Shown: in pieces, positions 50,835 through 63,434 of the stretch | Layout: every line of letters starts with the position of its first letter | How positions within the stretch are numbered: the stretch's first letter is position 1 | NCBI RefSeq assembly: GCF_008831285.2 | Contig: NC_045140.1 | Span: forward strand, 14,867,796 to 14,931,795 | Origin: Nymphaea colorata | Lineage: Eukaryota > Streptophyta > Magnoliopsida > Nymphaeales > Nymphaeaceae | DNA length: 64,000 nt | Reading direction: 5' to 3' | Notes under the pieces: model-generated | Seen by the model: only the letters and a program-made list of their open reading frames with translations | The model's database searches: none | What the model was told of the DNA's origin: nothing | Position numbers and translations under genes: made by a program

Positions 50835-51758
50835 CACTGAGCGCGTGCCCATTAACTGGTCTAGTCTTTCGGGGGCTTCTTGTCCGCAAGAACACAGAAT
50901 TACATATAATCTGTTTGAATGAAGCTAAAACCATGTTAAACACCTGGTTTTTGCATCCAAAGAAGTTTTTTTGTAAGATCAGTTTGATGCTACAACCATG
51001 TTTGAACAACCAATCTGCTAACATTACTGACCACTTAACAAGAAGTTAGGAGGCAATAAGCAGACAAAGCAATCTCATAATTAGGGTAGTCCCAGACATT
51101 TCCCTTCTTTCATCATTAAAAGCATTTTTACTTGCTACAGGAAAGATCAAAAGAGCATATAACATGAGTTTATTGAATACATAATCCTTAGACCAAGAAC
51201 TGGCACTTTCATTCTCACAGCTGCCTGAAAGACTGGGGCCCCTGTACATTCATACGCCCACATGAATAGGCAGCTCATGTGTACACTTGTATATCATTAT
51301 TAACGTGAAAGTATATCCTTTCCCATCTCAAAATTGACCTAACTTCGTTAAAACACTTGGAACATAAGCAGAAGAAGCTTCTACTTACACTCTCACAAGC
51401 AAAGGACATACGACACCATGTATATTAACACATAGCATATGAGTAAATAATATGTAGATCTGAAACTTGGGCAGTATAAGGAAATCTGCTCTCATCTTAA
51501 AAAATGATGATAATAACCTTGGGTTGTTGTTTTACTTCCCTTTTCTTCAATCCACCCACCACTTCTAAGTATCAACATTACCAGGTTCACCAAGTCCTTG
51601 TTTCTGCTGCGAACAGAAGCTAGGACGTCATGAACTTGGTCATGCCTCCCATGATCCAGAAAAACCCACGAGGAGTCCAAGGCTAAGATCATCATATTTT
51701 TAGGATTGGTCAAGAGCTCAAATAGATTTCACTTTTAGACATGCCCAAGATCAAGCTT
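50835..51758. other. between MITE and 89-aa gene; probable 3' UTR part
   Basis: The part near 51480-51758 follows the stop codon of the small minus-strand gene and is probably its 3' UTR, even though one minus-strand frame (51492-51713) is open. No other feature is seen. Confidence 0.4.
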
Positions 51759-53848
51759 CTAGTTAAACAGCTTGGCTCGGCTGGACGAGGTTCTGCTGGG
51801 CCAGATGAACAATCTCTCATAGAGGCGTTTGCGCTTGGTGGTGTGAGAGGTCTCGGTTTCGAATCTCCTCAGCATTTCCCACATTACTTGGACATCTTCA
51901 TATCCGCATGTTTGGACATCGTTTCTCAGTTTTAGGAGCCCTCCACCTGCAAATTAGCAAAACCCGGCGTGGTCAATTAGGTTTCAAAGATAATAGAAAA
52001 TCTCCAAATCTTAATGCCTTTAGGTACCGTACCAATGCGTCAGAATCGTCGTCATTAGTTTCCATTGTTTCTTATACATGAGAAAGCTAGAAGTTGGATT
52101 CAATGAGACCGTTGGTTTCACTTCAAACGGAGTCTATGCGATCCTTAGTTTCCATTGTTTCCTATACTCGAGCAGTTCAACAGAACATTTCAAGAAAATG
52201 TTAAAGTCGAGTATCCTTTTTCCCCTCTATGTCAGGAAAAAAAAAAAACAGCAAAAGAAAGAGGTCAGAAAAATACAAGTTGGCACCAGTGAGCCTACTT
52301 TTAGACCTCCCCACTCAAAATCAAGTCTTATTTTATTAAACCAAACGACTTAAATGGAAACCCAAAATTTTCAAAAGGCAACAGCAGTATACTGAAAGAA
52401 TTTTAAAGTACCAAATTATCACGCGTTACACAATTATCTAATATTCAACAAAAGATTGCTTTTGAGGTAATTTGGTACCAACATTTTAATTTTGTCGTCA
52501 GTGTAGTAACCAAAACCATACTCTGTAGGTTGATCATAAGTTCGAATCCCGATGCACCTTCTTCTGGGACGGACCGATCAAGGCCCACAAAGCTCATCAG
52601 CCAAATGGGTCTGGTCCAGCCAGATGGCGACAGCCCGATGCCATGCATTTGAACCGTCCCCGCCACTAAATTCAACCCAAAGCTTTGATGAATCTATTTG
52701 ACAATTCGGCCGTTCGTTTTAACCAGGCCTCCTCTTGGCTTGGCCTTTCCAATTGAAAACGGGTCGGATATGGTTCTCAGCATTTCTTTACTACGGGATT
52801 TGAATCTGACCCGACCACAAATATGACGCAGATAAATAAGCACATTACAATGTGGATGGGAGCGAACGGACAGACCTACACCGTTGGATCGCGAAGATCT
52901 ACGATCTCGCCGCTTGGTCATGTATATAATTAACGGGAGGGATGGTGCTTTGCCTTCGTGTAAGCATATGCTTCAGCATTAGATTGCAAAAAGGCATTCC
53001 TCCCAACCGCTAAAAATGTCACGAAACGGACATGAACTTCTAGACACCGATAAACTTTTAAATAAATAAAAAAAAAATTACATTTAATGTTTCCTGGAGA
53101 AAACTCTGATCAGTGTCGGATGTATCAATTTAGAACGAGAAGATTACGTTTCCTTCTCAAGACGAAATACCAAAAGGTATATGGTTTTAAAATTTATGAA
53201 CAGATGCAAACAAATAACTTTGAAATTCGAATACATGTATAAAATTCGAATCTGCTGTTCTCTGTCTGTCTGTGTTCTCCCCCAGAATGAATTCAACCCA
53301 AATGAAAAAAACGGATTTCTTGTACAGGAAAGGAAGGACCTAAGGGGCAATTATTAAACCAAACCCCAAAAAATAATATTTACAAAAAGAAAGGCAGCAT
53401 CCCAAGAAGAACCAGTAAATTAAACAATAAAAAAATCAACTACCGTAAAAAAACATCATATAAATTGGAGTCGGCAGTCGTTAAATTGATGAGGAAAATA
53501 ATAAATCTATCCATCTTGCAAGATGGCAACGGCAAAGAAAAGAAGAACCGGAATTTATCCTGTTTAAGGATTAAATTTGACAGACATGAGACAACTAATT
53601 TCAGCGGAAGTTTTTCTTGTGGCGGCTCCGATGGGGATTTTCGGTCAAGACTCGCATCCCACAGATGACTCATTTCTGGTTTTTTTTTTTTTCCTTTTGA
53701 TTACCATTTCCTCCAATTTATTTCTTCCATCAATTTAAAAGGAAACAAGAAAGAAGAAGAACTCACCGTGTTTTCTCGTTCGGACGCGAGCTGAGATCGC
53801 CAACCAAACCCGCCGGACGGGGAAGACCATCTTCTGCCACCAGTCCAT
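51759..53848 (-). CDS. small conserved plant protein of unknown function (2 exons, 89 aa)
   Basis: Exon 1 is 53848-53767, from ATG; donor CACG|GTGAGT. Exon 2 is 51946-51759; acceptor ATTTGCAG, stop TAG 51759-51761. The 1820-bp intron splits a Gly codon (1 + 2), and the joined frame is 89 aa. Exon 1 reads MDWWQKMVFPVRRVW; exon 2 has LLKLRNDVQTCGYEDVQV followed directly by MWEMLRR. I recognise this layout (Trp-Trp, PVRRVW, R..RK, LLKL..DV..C.YEDV.VMWEML) from small plant proteins of 80-110 aa with no known function, but cannot name a locus. It has no signal peptide or clear membrane segment; the basic N-terminus and acidic middle are the main traits. The basic tail (TKRKRLYERLF) is less conserved. 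Two CACGTG boxes lie about 240 bp upstream. Confidence 0.85.
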
Positions 53849-54086
53849 CTCCCTGCTCCCGCTGTTCCTCCGGCGAACCCGAATCCGTCGAATCGCTAAT
53901 ATCCGGGAAATTATGGATCGGAAGACGGCCAGATTTGATCGGGAAATTATCAACCGCAGCGACCGAGAGAGAGAGAAGTAAGAGTAGTTTGATTAGAGAG
54001 AGGAGAGGAGGTGCTTTCGGCAGCTAAGAACACGAGCGAGCATCAACACAGAGACAGAGGGAAGAAGAGAGACCCACCAACCATGT
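53849..54086 (-). promoter_or_regulatory. leader of the 89-aa gene (inferred)
   Basis: Minus-strand CT-rich leader-like sequence lies between the start codon and the CACGTG pair. The plus strand shows GA runs at 53964-54005 and 54045-54070. The exact start site is not visible. Confidence 0.35.
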
Positions 54087-54113
54087 CTGGCACGTGCTTT
54101 TTACACGTGCCAG
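54087..54113. promoter_or_regulatory. paired CACGTG boxes in an inverted repeat
   Basis: CTGGCACGTG (54087-54096) and its exact inverse CACGTGCCAG (54104-54113) are separated by 7 bp. CACGTG is the G-box core bound by plant bHLH and bZIP factors, and ACGTG is the ABRE core. It lies about 240 bp upstream of the 89-aa gene start. Confidence 0.6.
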
Positions 54114-56114
54114 GCGGCCCGAGGTCGTCTTCCCCTTCGCCAGGCCGTCCGATCGGATGCTCCCCATCTTCGATCTTTGCCACGTCGGCAGGAAGGCCGG
54201 CCATTGGGAGGTCACCACGTTTTTAATTTCTTTTTGTTTTTCTCAAAAAAGAAAGAAAAAAGATTTTTGGTGCTCCGATAATGCCTTCCTTTCTTCAACA
54301 CCACTGATTTTGACCGTTGACGACGACGCTTCTTTACTTGTTCGCTCTACACTTGGACGCACCTCATTGGCTCTTTCGAGTACCCCTTGGCGAGCCTTTG
54401 AAAAACTCGCCGGCGACCTTTAATTCCACTTTGTATTGAACTTTTTGATACGCTTAGTATGCATATCATTCCAATTACATGTAAGAAATTAGACTTGGGC
54501 TTGTATTTTTTGTGTTTGAATTCAAGTCTAACTCCAAGTTCTTCTGATTCTTGATCTGACACGACATTTGTGTAGTTTGTTGGACTCGATAAACTATTTA
54601 ACCCATTGGATTGAATTATTTTTTTGTAGAGGATCATAAAGATCACATAGATGAGATTGGAAGATCCGAGTAATTAGATCCAAAATTTGGTAGGATATTT
54701 TAAGGCGCTGTATAAGGTGATGACAGCAACCGCAGCACCAAAAAGCACTTTTTTTTTCATCAATCCATGAAGGTGAGTGATCTCGTGAGGGCAACATAAC
54801 CTTTAAATGAGACTCAGATCCCTAAAAATCCTTTCTCCTTTGTCCGCTTATCTCTTGATTGAATCAAAAAACAAAAAAAAAAAATGGAACTCTCCGTCTA
54901 ATTTGGTTTCGAGTACCAAATTCACCAACTTGAACTCCATCCCACACCAACCTCCCAACTACCGATTCAAGTAATATAATTGAATCCTTCATTAGCTTCT
55001 AATCTCCAGAGTCGGTGAACTTCTTCCAAAATAATCTCAATTAGCGAAATCTTTTAAAGGTCGGACTAGATAAGAATCGAGCAAGTCTTATTAGATGAAC
55101 TCGAGTGACGTTATTCCGAACTATTAACTCAATTTGCAAAATAAATAAATAAATAAAGCCGGGCTAAATCGCCGATCAGATGGGACGCGTCTTCCGCCTC
55201 GGATACCCCTCCGACACCGACAGTCGGACGATGACGTGTCGTCCACGTCAGCTTCTTAGTCTGCGTTGCAGGCGGACACGTGGAATTGAGCGTGAGCTCC
55301 CGTGGAGCTTCTGCGTGGGAGAAAATGGGAAAAGGACACCCGAACCGTCCTCACGATCTCGACTTCGCTTTTATTTTCTTTTTTAAATATCTACGTAATT
55401 TTCATTACTTTTTTGACGGTACAATACTATTGTGTTTATACACAGCATCTTCATTCAATTGAGATGGGGTCGAAATCTATAAAAGCAAAGAAATATGCAG
55501 CAGGCTTGTTTAATTAAGAATTTCGCAAGTTAGAAAAGAAAAAGAAAACAATGTGTGCTTGGTCGGGTTGATGGATCGATGATGAAAGCTCGGTTGTCAG
55601 TTTAATTTGAATGAGTGTTATTTTTTTAAACTGCAAATGATATATGTGTTGCACTGTAGTCATCCAATTGCCAAAAATTTTCAATATTCTCAAAAAATCT
55701 TCAATTCGTTGATGGTCTTTAGCAATACAAAAGGAAATGTATGACATCTATTAAATAGTTTTACATGGGAAAAGATATAAAGTTGGAGATTAAGTTGATT
55801 TTGGTTTTGTTGGCATTTAACAACTGAACTGTCGGCGTCATTACAAGGCCAAACTTTGTCAAGTTGTTGCCGGAGGCGAGACTAATCGAGTTGACTGATA
55901 TGGCTCGTGGATCGCGGCTGCTTATTGTGTCAAAGTTTGGCCCTGTCCGACCGAACCGGTAGCTGAGCTCTTTTCTTTTTTTATCTGGCCCGATTTCGTC
56001 CGGTCCTGGTCAAAATCGCACGCCCACAACAACTTGAGTAGGTAATACATTTTTTCCACTGGCTCTTACCAACACTGTGTGAAACTTCCTGGTTGCTTCC
56101 ATAGAGAACTCCAT

Positions 56115-56133
56115 TCTCTCTCTCTCTCTCTCT
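56115..56133. repeat. CT microsatellite
   Basis: About nine CT units. Confidence 0.88.
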
Positions 56134-59100
56134 TAGAACCAGTTGTAGATTTTTTTTAAAAAAAAAAACAAATCACTTCAGTTGAAAATTAATGGCACCG
56201 AGTTGCACAAATTGAAGAAGATACGTTCTTGATCAACGGGACTTCTTTTGGCTGGCAGTGAGTCACGCATTAGAACGTGTTTCCCAACATAAAATATGAC
56301 ATCTACAGTTACAAAAAAGATTGCGCACATTGTGGGCGTTGATTTTTTATGTTGGGTCCGAAGTCATCATCTATCTACCAAACCATGAGAAACAAATTTA
56401 AAAAGGTTAATTAAATCAACATCAAATCACAATCAAAAGAAGATAACAATAATTGGAAGAAGCGATAATACATGCACATGCTCATGAAGGTATGCTCAAA
56501 AAATTTAGTGCTGCATTCGTTTAGTTGATGATGTATTAGATACAAGAAAACTAAGCAACGGAAATGCCTAACACGATTTTCGTAATTCAAAATATATGTG
56601 CAAAATCATGCAAATATAATGTATAAATTAACCTTATAAGATTAGCGACAGCAGATACCTTTCTCAAAACATCAAATGTGTAAGCTTCTTTGTTCGAATC
56701 GACAACTTAAGATGCTGGGTGGCGCACACAATAAGTATAATTTGATGAACTTATAAAATGAGTGTCTATAATATGTGGGTCATGCGCGTCACGGGCGATT
56801 AATTTGGAGGTCAGCAGTTTGGAGTTGCATGTTCCAATCAAATTGTAGATCCGACTCATTCGAATTTAATACAAGCAAAAAGACCACCGTCTCAAAATCA
56901 TTTTTCTCACCATCAATTAATATCGCTGGAGGCCCCAAGGGCTTTCCTTTTAGAAGCACATATCTCTTTTTGCATGTTCACTTCACATATGAACAGTCTG
57001 AGCCTACAGCCTCTCTTCCTTTCAAGAGGGAGCAAAAGCCAAAGAGCAAAAGATCAAGGCATCCACAAGGAGCATGGCCGGTTTGATATGGACAAACACT
57101 AACTACCACTTGGGATGTTGGTACTTGGTCCTCAAGCTTTAGTTCTATGAAAAACAGCCATGTGGAAGTTTGCGGATGACCGGCCCCGCCACGAACATTG
57201 TTCGTCCGCCCTGTGTCCGACACGTGGGATGCCAATATTCATGGTTGTAGTGCAGGACATGTAGACCCATCAACGTTATTAGGGATGTCAACGGCTCAGA
57301 TTTATCAACTGGAATTCTACTTGAAGTAGAATGCTTTTCAGATTTTGCTGATGAATCTATGCTGTATCAGATTTTGACAGATACCCAAACTCCCACTATG
57401 ATGTAATCAGTCCATCAGATTTGGCTCTAGGTCTTCATCCAAACCTGAATTCAGATTCACATAAAGTTATCCGATATCCAATTAACCAGAGGTTCTCTAA
57501 ATGCTGGTATTTTAAAGCATTTAGAGGATCCAAAGTTCCTATTTCACGTTAGGATGAACAGTTGGTGCCATCGATAGTGATCCAATCGCTAGCAAAATGT
57601 CATACAGCTGAGCTTTTTCTGCTTCATATATAACCCCTTGTTGTATACATTTCGTATTGCAAGTTGATCAATATACCTGCTTTTTCTTGTTTTAGGAAAT
57701 TATATCGCATCTTGATCCTTTTACGTCTCAGTATTTATCTGCTTCGTCTATAAAATACGAAAAAACTGGTGATATTGTTGTAAGTAACCGGGAATTGCGC
57801 TAGCTGCCGTATAGAATAATGCTTTATCCAAAAATTTCATGCCCATAGAAGAGAATCCGGGTGCAATAATCCTTCAGAAGGAGAGGGTCCACAATGTTTC
57901 CTACATGTTGGTGGTGACTAAAAGCCTTGAGAATGAATCCAAAGTCATAAAGATTGATTATGACTCCCACTTACAAATATAACTGGAAACAGACATCATC
58001 AGTTGAATGCTCAATATTACATGCCTTTACTAAAACCGATGGACAATTTCAATTTGAGAGATGCAAAATGACTCAGGAGGCACTTGGGAATCTGAGAAAA
58101 GAATAAATATTGCTGATCGTCAATGCAAACACTCTTTCTCTCCCTCCTCAAAGGTTCTTCACACAATGTGCTTTTTACACATCAGCATCAGCCGGCCATA
58201 TACATTGAGTTGCATTTTACTATTGTTGACTTGCGGCTACTTCTCCAGAGGAGTTGGTTTAGAAACAATCAATGGGCTACCAAAGCATAGGCATATTCTT
58301 TACTTGAATAGCAATGTTAAGGTGCCAAGAATGCCCCAAGTCACAAAAGTGTGCCTCTGGTAACTTACAGCAGCATCTCATGTACATGTAGAGTCATGAC
58401 TCCTTATACAAGCGCAGGTTGAACTGTAGAGAACTGTAGAGGTTAATTTACAGCTCTTTCTGTGTAGGTCTATGGCCGCGTCTTCTCCATCAACTTTTTT
58501 GAAGAGGACAAAAGAAAAAGAACTTTTAGTTTTCTAATGGAATAAAGAGAAACCAACTAATTACAATGGGGTGTTGATCATGGTGGATGATGATTATGGA
58601 TGCTCAAGAAGTGCTATAATATATGTTGACGTTAATTATTAGGGTCATGCTTTAATCTGTGTCTGCCTCCCACCTACGCGTGAAAGTTCTGTTCTAATTA
58701 ATTTATATTTATGACAAGGGCAGCGCAGCACTGCAACTCTCAACATCTATCAACCTCCATGGCTTAAGGCTGATCCACGTAGCCCAATTTACAGATGGTC
58801 CTCTTACGGACAAGATTTTTCCCGATCGAGTTGCCTTTTTCCGTATATTTCATGCATTCATTAGACCATGCTTCTTTCTAGTTCTCAAAGGGTAAAGAAG
58901 TGGGGCCGTGGCTTTCAGACAGACGGGAAGCCATGGTTTAATCCCCATGACCATGAGCATCATTTTTTATGTAAGGCGAAGTTGATAATATGGCCCCGCT
59001 TTGAAATCAAGGAGGAAGCGCAAGATTTTATTGTGTTATTGCTCTCACAGGCAGTGCTCTGAAAAACGGCCTGAACCGGCCGACGGATTTCGAACGGAAT

Positions 59101-60790
59101 TTTGAACCTCTCAACCGTTTTTAACTTTTCCATCATATCTATGCGTATATATGCACCCTAAGGCGAAGATTCCAGCTAGTAAAAGTTTAGGTGCTCATCC
59201 TTCTTTTTGAACTCTTCCTGACGGTGATCACATGATCTCCTCACCGCTGCTTGTAAAGGTAGATTGCACTTTACTTATGCATGCACATGAAGCATATTAA
59301 ATAAGCGGTTTTATAGTTAAATTTGCCTCCAGAGGTTCCTAGTCTGACACTCTTATCCTATAAACATAGCTCGCTAGTCTGATCGGCCTTGAAGAACCGA
59401 GAAAGATAAAAAGCTCTTTAATAACTTGGCTTTTTCTTTTTTGCTTTTTTCTCGAGCGAACCAACTGCTTAAAGAGTCCGTTTTATTCCTTGCATCCTGT
59501 AACTCGTGCTACCACATTCGCATTACATTATTATTGTTGTTATTCTTATATAGTGTTACTTATGGTGAAGCTATGATTAGTTGATGTTATCGCTGCTGCT
59601 GTTGTTATCAGAAAGAAGAGGTGCTGAGGACAACTTAATAATGAAATGCTTTTGCAGCATATAATCCTTGCAGTGGAATATGCTGCAGCATATGATAACA
59701 AGCTCTTTTGACCTGCAGAGAATCCAGAGATCCAACCTATCATTTGGTGATGCTTTGTGAAGTGAAGCTACGTCGGCGGGGCAAAGTCAAGCTTCTCTGA
59801 TTCCTACCCAAACGGGTTAAGTTTTAAGTGTCGTTGCGCAGAGGCCCGAAAATGGCCGGTTGGCACCCTCCCACAGGCGATGACCTTGATTCGGCCTTCA
59901 TGTATATTACTCTGTAAAGGAAAAGTAGAGAAGAACAGGTCCACACATTGTTCCTTTTCAAACTCGTTCAGGAAAAAAAAAAAGAATCTAATTGCAGGAG
60001 AAAAAAAAAGTTATAAGCCTACACGGGATCCTTGATCCTTTTTAATTGTTCAGTGAACGTGATTCATGTTTCCTGCAGGCCTTCAGTGTAAGGTAAAAAT
60101 TTCTACGGTCCCTGTCTAAACCAGTAAAGCGCACGCACTCATACATATTTTTATATATAGACAACATGGTGCTTACACAATTGGGTAGTACTGTCATAGC
60201 AGATTATGAGTATAAATTTCACTAAAATTTTCTGCATAGCAGAAACCTATTGCGCTCAGCTTGCTTTCAAGTTCAAAAGTGTTCGTTTCAGAGTTTTTTT
60301 TATGATCAGACAGACAATTGTTTGTATATCGTAAGTTAAACAAGTGGAGCAAGATTTCCATTCTTGATCAAGAATGGTTTCTGTACTGTCAGAAGAAAAC
60401 TTGCTATTTAGCTTTTGGTTCTTTATTTGCTCGTCTTTAATGATTACAAATATTTACTCTCCATCACCGTAACCTTAGCTAGTTGAGATTTTATTGGCCT
60501 TGCGCGCCTTTTAACTGTATGTGTCTTAGAGAATTCGGGCCTAGAATTGCTCCATTACCAGCCACTGCTCGGTCGGCGACTCATCTCATTCTGCAGCAGA
60601 GTCTGAAAAAGATAAAAAGATCGAGGGCTGTACATTGGGTTTCCCATTGATACATTCAGTTCAAATTTTAGCATCGCATGTTCACAATTTTCATAAATTT
60701 TAAACGAGTTTTTCCCCAAAAAAAAAGAATCAAACTAAATTTTTAACTTTTTAAAAGATTCAAGAGGGGCATTTGCCCCCTGCCAACATT

Positions 60791-60805
60791 TTGGCTCTTC
60801 CACTG
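60791..60805. repeat. right end of a MITE-like element
   Basis: TTGGCTCTTCCACTG resembles the TGGCTCCGCCACTG terminus of the elements at 37456 and 50664, preceded by GCCCCCTGCCAAC. The left end is uncertain, perhaps CAGCAGAGTCTG near 60594. Confidence 0.35.
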
Positions 60806-61879
60806 TCTTTCAAATACTGCTTCAGGTTCTACAACTGATGCCGCTGATTTCCACTATGGTTCGTCTCTTCCTATCTGGTCAGCAAACTTTCTTAGGTCTT
60901 TTCTGCGGAATCGTCGTAAAGGCGATTGTAGGAAGAGAGCCAAATACTACAAACCGGCACAAGGCGCTCAGCTTAAAGTGTCGGCGCAGCCTTCACTCAT
61001 CTAAACCACGGTACGTCTTTTTCAAATTAAAACAGTACTGTGACAATACTCATCGGTCACTATTCAAGGTGTGTTCTTAGAGCTTCGAACCGGGTTCAAA
61101 TCCAAGGGTCTGCCATTGGATCGTTTGGAGACCTGGGCTCTTTCTTCAAATGGCAACTGCTCAGTCTACCACAAGGTTTGTTACTTGCAGACGACCTATC
61201 CACCAAGTTCATGAACTCCAACACAGACAAGGAAGGTATACTGCTTCCAATATGAAGTTCTTACAGGTCAAGTCCTTGCTAACGTTTTCTCGATAAGGCA
61301 TTAGGCATGGGGATCAGGGTCTATCAAATCCATAAAATGGTACAGTCTTTTGAAGGTCCGTTGTTATTAAGAATTACTCACCCTTTTCTTGTAGTTAACT
61401 AGTTTGCATATAGGCCAACAATACCACGCAAGCCTTATTACATAATTTATGTTTTTATACGAGAAAATTAATCAGATTTTTATCATTTTACTACTGTAAG
61501 AGCGATGCTTTTAATTGCTCTCTATATCTTTCACTTTGTCTATATATATAGATAGAAGAAAGGATGCGGCCCGAACTTATGATTTGAAAACTGAAATACC
61601 TTGATCATCCAGATCCAATTGAACCGTGTCTCCAATGCAGCAGATTAGTTATTGATACATCGTAATTGGATCCAGGCTGATAACATCCAAACTTTGCAGA
61701 AGCCCGACCAGGTTGCACCTGCCCATGAACCTGAGACCTCATGACTCGGTTGGACCGTGGAGTTTAAAACCGTCAGATTGATGGATCCAACGGCTGACAA
61801 CGCCGGCTCGTCCTGCAAGTACCTGGGAGGCCGTTTGGTAGCAGCGCGCGAATTTTTCTATCAAACGCCGTCCGCCCGA

Positions 61880-62070
61880 CGGCCGGGCAGCGGTATAAAT
61901 TCTTCCCCTGTTCTGCGCCCTTCCCGAGGCTCAGCGCAACTGAACGCGTCTCGCGTTCTCATCCTCCCGCACAGCTGTCTCTCTCTCTCTCTCTCTCTCT
62001 GTGCAACCCACGGCTAACCAAACGATTCTCACCCGGTGCCCGTCTGTCTCTCGTTCTCATCCTTTTCAGG
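61880..62070 (+). promoter_or_regulatory. probable promoter and CT-rich leader of a right-edge gene
   Basis: GC-rich sequence leads to a TATA box (GTATAAATTC near 61893), then GCGC-rich sequence, a CT microsatellite at 61978-62000 and a CTCATCCTTTTCAG stretch ending near 62069. This arrangement is typical of a plant core promoter and 5' leader on the plus strand. Confidence 0.5.
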
Positions 62071-62116
62071 TTTCCTTTCCCATTCCTCCATTGTTCACAA
62101 TTTAAAAAAAAAAAAA

Positions 62117-62272
62117 GCATTTTGTGTGGACAAATTGTTTGATGAAACGTCGCAGATGCCTTCATTAGAATTGCTTCAATATAATGCATGTACCTTTTTC
62201 ACAAGTGGGTGTCCTGCTAACGAAGTTGCTGATATCAAACATAAAGGACCACCACTTCCTCCATCTGCTATC

Positions 62273-62275
<3 letters not shown>
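62117..62275 (+). other. possible exon of right-edge gene
   Basis: A plus-strand frame without stops includes VDKLFDETSQMPSLELLQY and later GPPLPPS. Its composition is protein-like and it lies just downstream of the inferred leader. Borders are uncertain and the family is not recognised. Confidence 0.25.

Positions 62276-62280
<5 letters not shown>

Positions 62281-62311
<31 letters not shown>
62281..62311. repeat. TG microsatellite
   Basis: About 15 TG units following a short TA run. Confidence 0.93.
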
Positions 62312-62312
<1 letters not shown>

Positions 62313-62319
62313 CCAGCTT

Positions 62320-63263
62320 CATGTCTTGAACCTTGAACTCAGAACAAATCTGATTTGTTTTATTACTCTGATTCTAGATTTTGGCTTCAACGGAGAGCAC
62401 AATCAGTTTGCTTAAAATGACAAGAACCTTGCCAACGGATCTTCATTTATTTAAGGAGTTAGGATTGAGCTCTTCAAGTCCAGGAATTTGAAGAGTTGAA
62501 TATTTTGAAGTGTCTTTATTGCAATTTATGTATTTCCAATGACTGAGCCTATGCAATATTTTGGTTATTGTTTTTCAAGTTTTGTATGATATTAAGATAG
62601 ATTTGGCATGCGTGCAGCCCCTTACATCGGGCCTTTTGACAACTCAACTGAGTAAAGCATGGATCTTAAGTGCGGATCTCAGGGTTGTCCAAGGACTTTA
62701 ATTTGATAAAACTTAGATTTTCCTATGGATTGCTTGTGTCCTTAACAAAGCTTAGGCATGTGAAATAAACACATGAGCCAATTTTCAGATATCCCTCTAG
62801 TTCACAGTTGAATCAGTATTCTGATAAGGTTCACTCTATTTGCATTGTTTAGCACGTAGAATGTATGTATTTGTGTCTACACACACACACACATATATAC
62901 ATATAGTTTGGTTGCCAGTACTTCTTAGTATCGTTTTCGATATCCTTTAATTTTGCTGATAAATATGGCTTTGTCATTTAAATATATTGGGTTGTTTAAA
63001 ACTTCAAATGCATCCATCATTGTTACTAGTTGGGGGTATGCAGTCAAATTGATCCATATGAACCACTGCACCTGTTGTCCACTTCTTTGCAAAATTATAA
63101 TTTAGAGTTTGTTTGAATGAAAATTTGTTTGAACCTCTATCTTCATGATGGACAATGGCAACATTGATCTTTAGTGTCACCTAATGCTGCAGTGCATAGC
63201 AGGTGCAAAGCAAACAGTAGAGCATAGTAACAGTAAGCCTTGTCATGGCATTCGTTTTGTTAG
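62320..63263. other. non-coding, possibly intronic
   Basis: T-rich and stop-rich on the plus strand, with a CA/TA patch near 62878-62906. It would be an intron if the flanking exon-like frames belong to one gene. Confidence 0.3.
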
Positions 63264-63434
63264 AACTACTGGAAAACGATAGGTATTGCAACAGATATCA
63301 TTGATGTAATTGGTATCAATCAAGCAAAAAATAGTGATGATCAAATGAAAAGCAGTGATCTAGTAAAAAATGTTGATAAAACAGGAAATGGGGATGATGC
63401 AGAAGAACATGTTATGGCCTTGACATCTTACTAG
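63264..63434 (+). CDS. possible terminal exon, unknown protein (56 aa)
   Basis: After an acceptor-like TTTTGTTAG a plus-strand frame runs 56 codons to TAG 63432-63434. It reads NYWKTIGIATDIIDVIG at first, then an acidic, Asp/Asn/Lys-rich tail ending HVMALTSY. It looks like the C-terminal exon of a nuclear or cytosolic protein, but I recognise no family and the exon upstream is uncertain. Confidence 0.3.
   Translation, partial: NYWKTIGIATDIIDVIGINQAKNSDDQMKSSDLVKNVDKTGNGDDAEEHVMALTSY

Larger units (their letters stand above)
54114..61879. other. long intergenic stretch
   Basis: No gene I can support. It contains an AAAT microsatellite near 55139, a GC-rich patch with CACGTGG and GACGTG words (55180-55330), a CT microsatellite near 56115-56133, a TATA-like LTR-style stretch near 57625-57690 without identifiable ends, and the right end of a MITE-like element near 60791-60805. 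The small open frames (for example 58061-58363 and 60838-61080) have no recognisable features. Confidence 0.45.

Noticed and set aside
51492..51713. 74-codon minus-strand frame
   Set aside because: It lies just after the stop of the 89-aa gene and is more likely its 3' UTR. There is no recognisable domain.
51741..51935. 64-codon plus-strand frame
   Set aside because: It is the antisense shadow of exon 2 of the 89-aa gene, which has the conserved motifs.
52480..52680. tRNA-like B box (AGTTCGAATCC near 52533), possible SINE
   Set aside because: No matching A box, no cloverleaf and no clear tail or target duplication.
57600..57760. solo LTR of a copia element
   Set aside because: The TATATAACC and pyrimidine-rich end look LTR-like, but I cannot define TG...CA ends or a target duplication.
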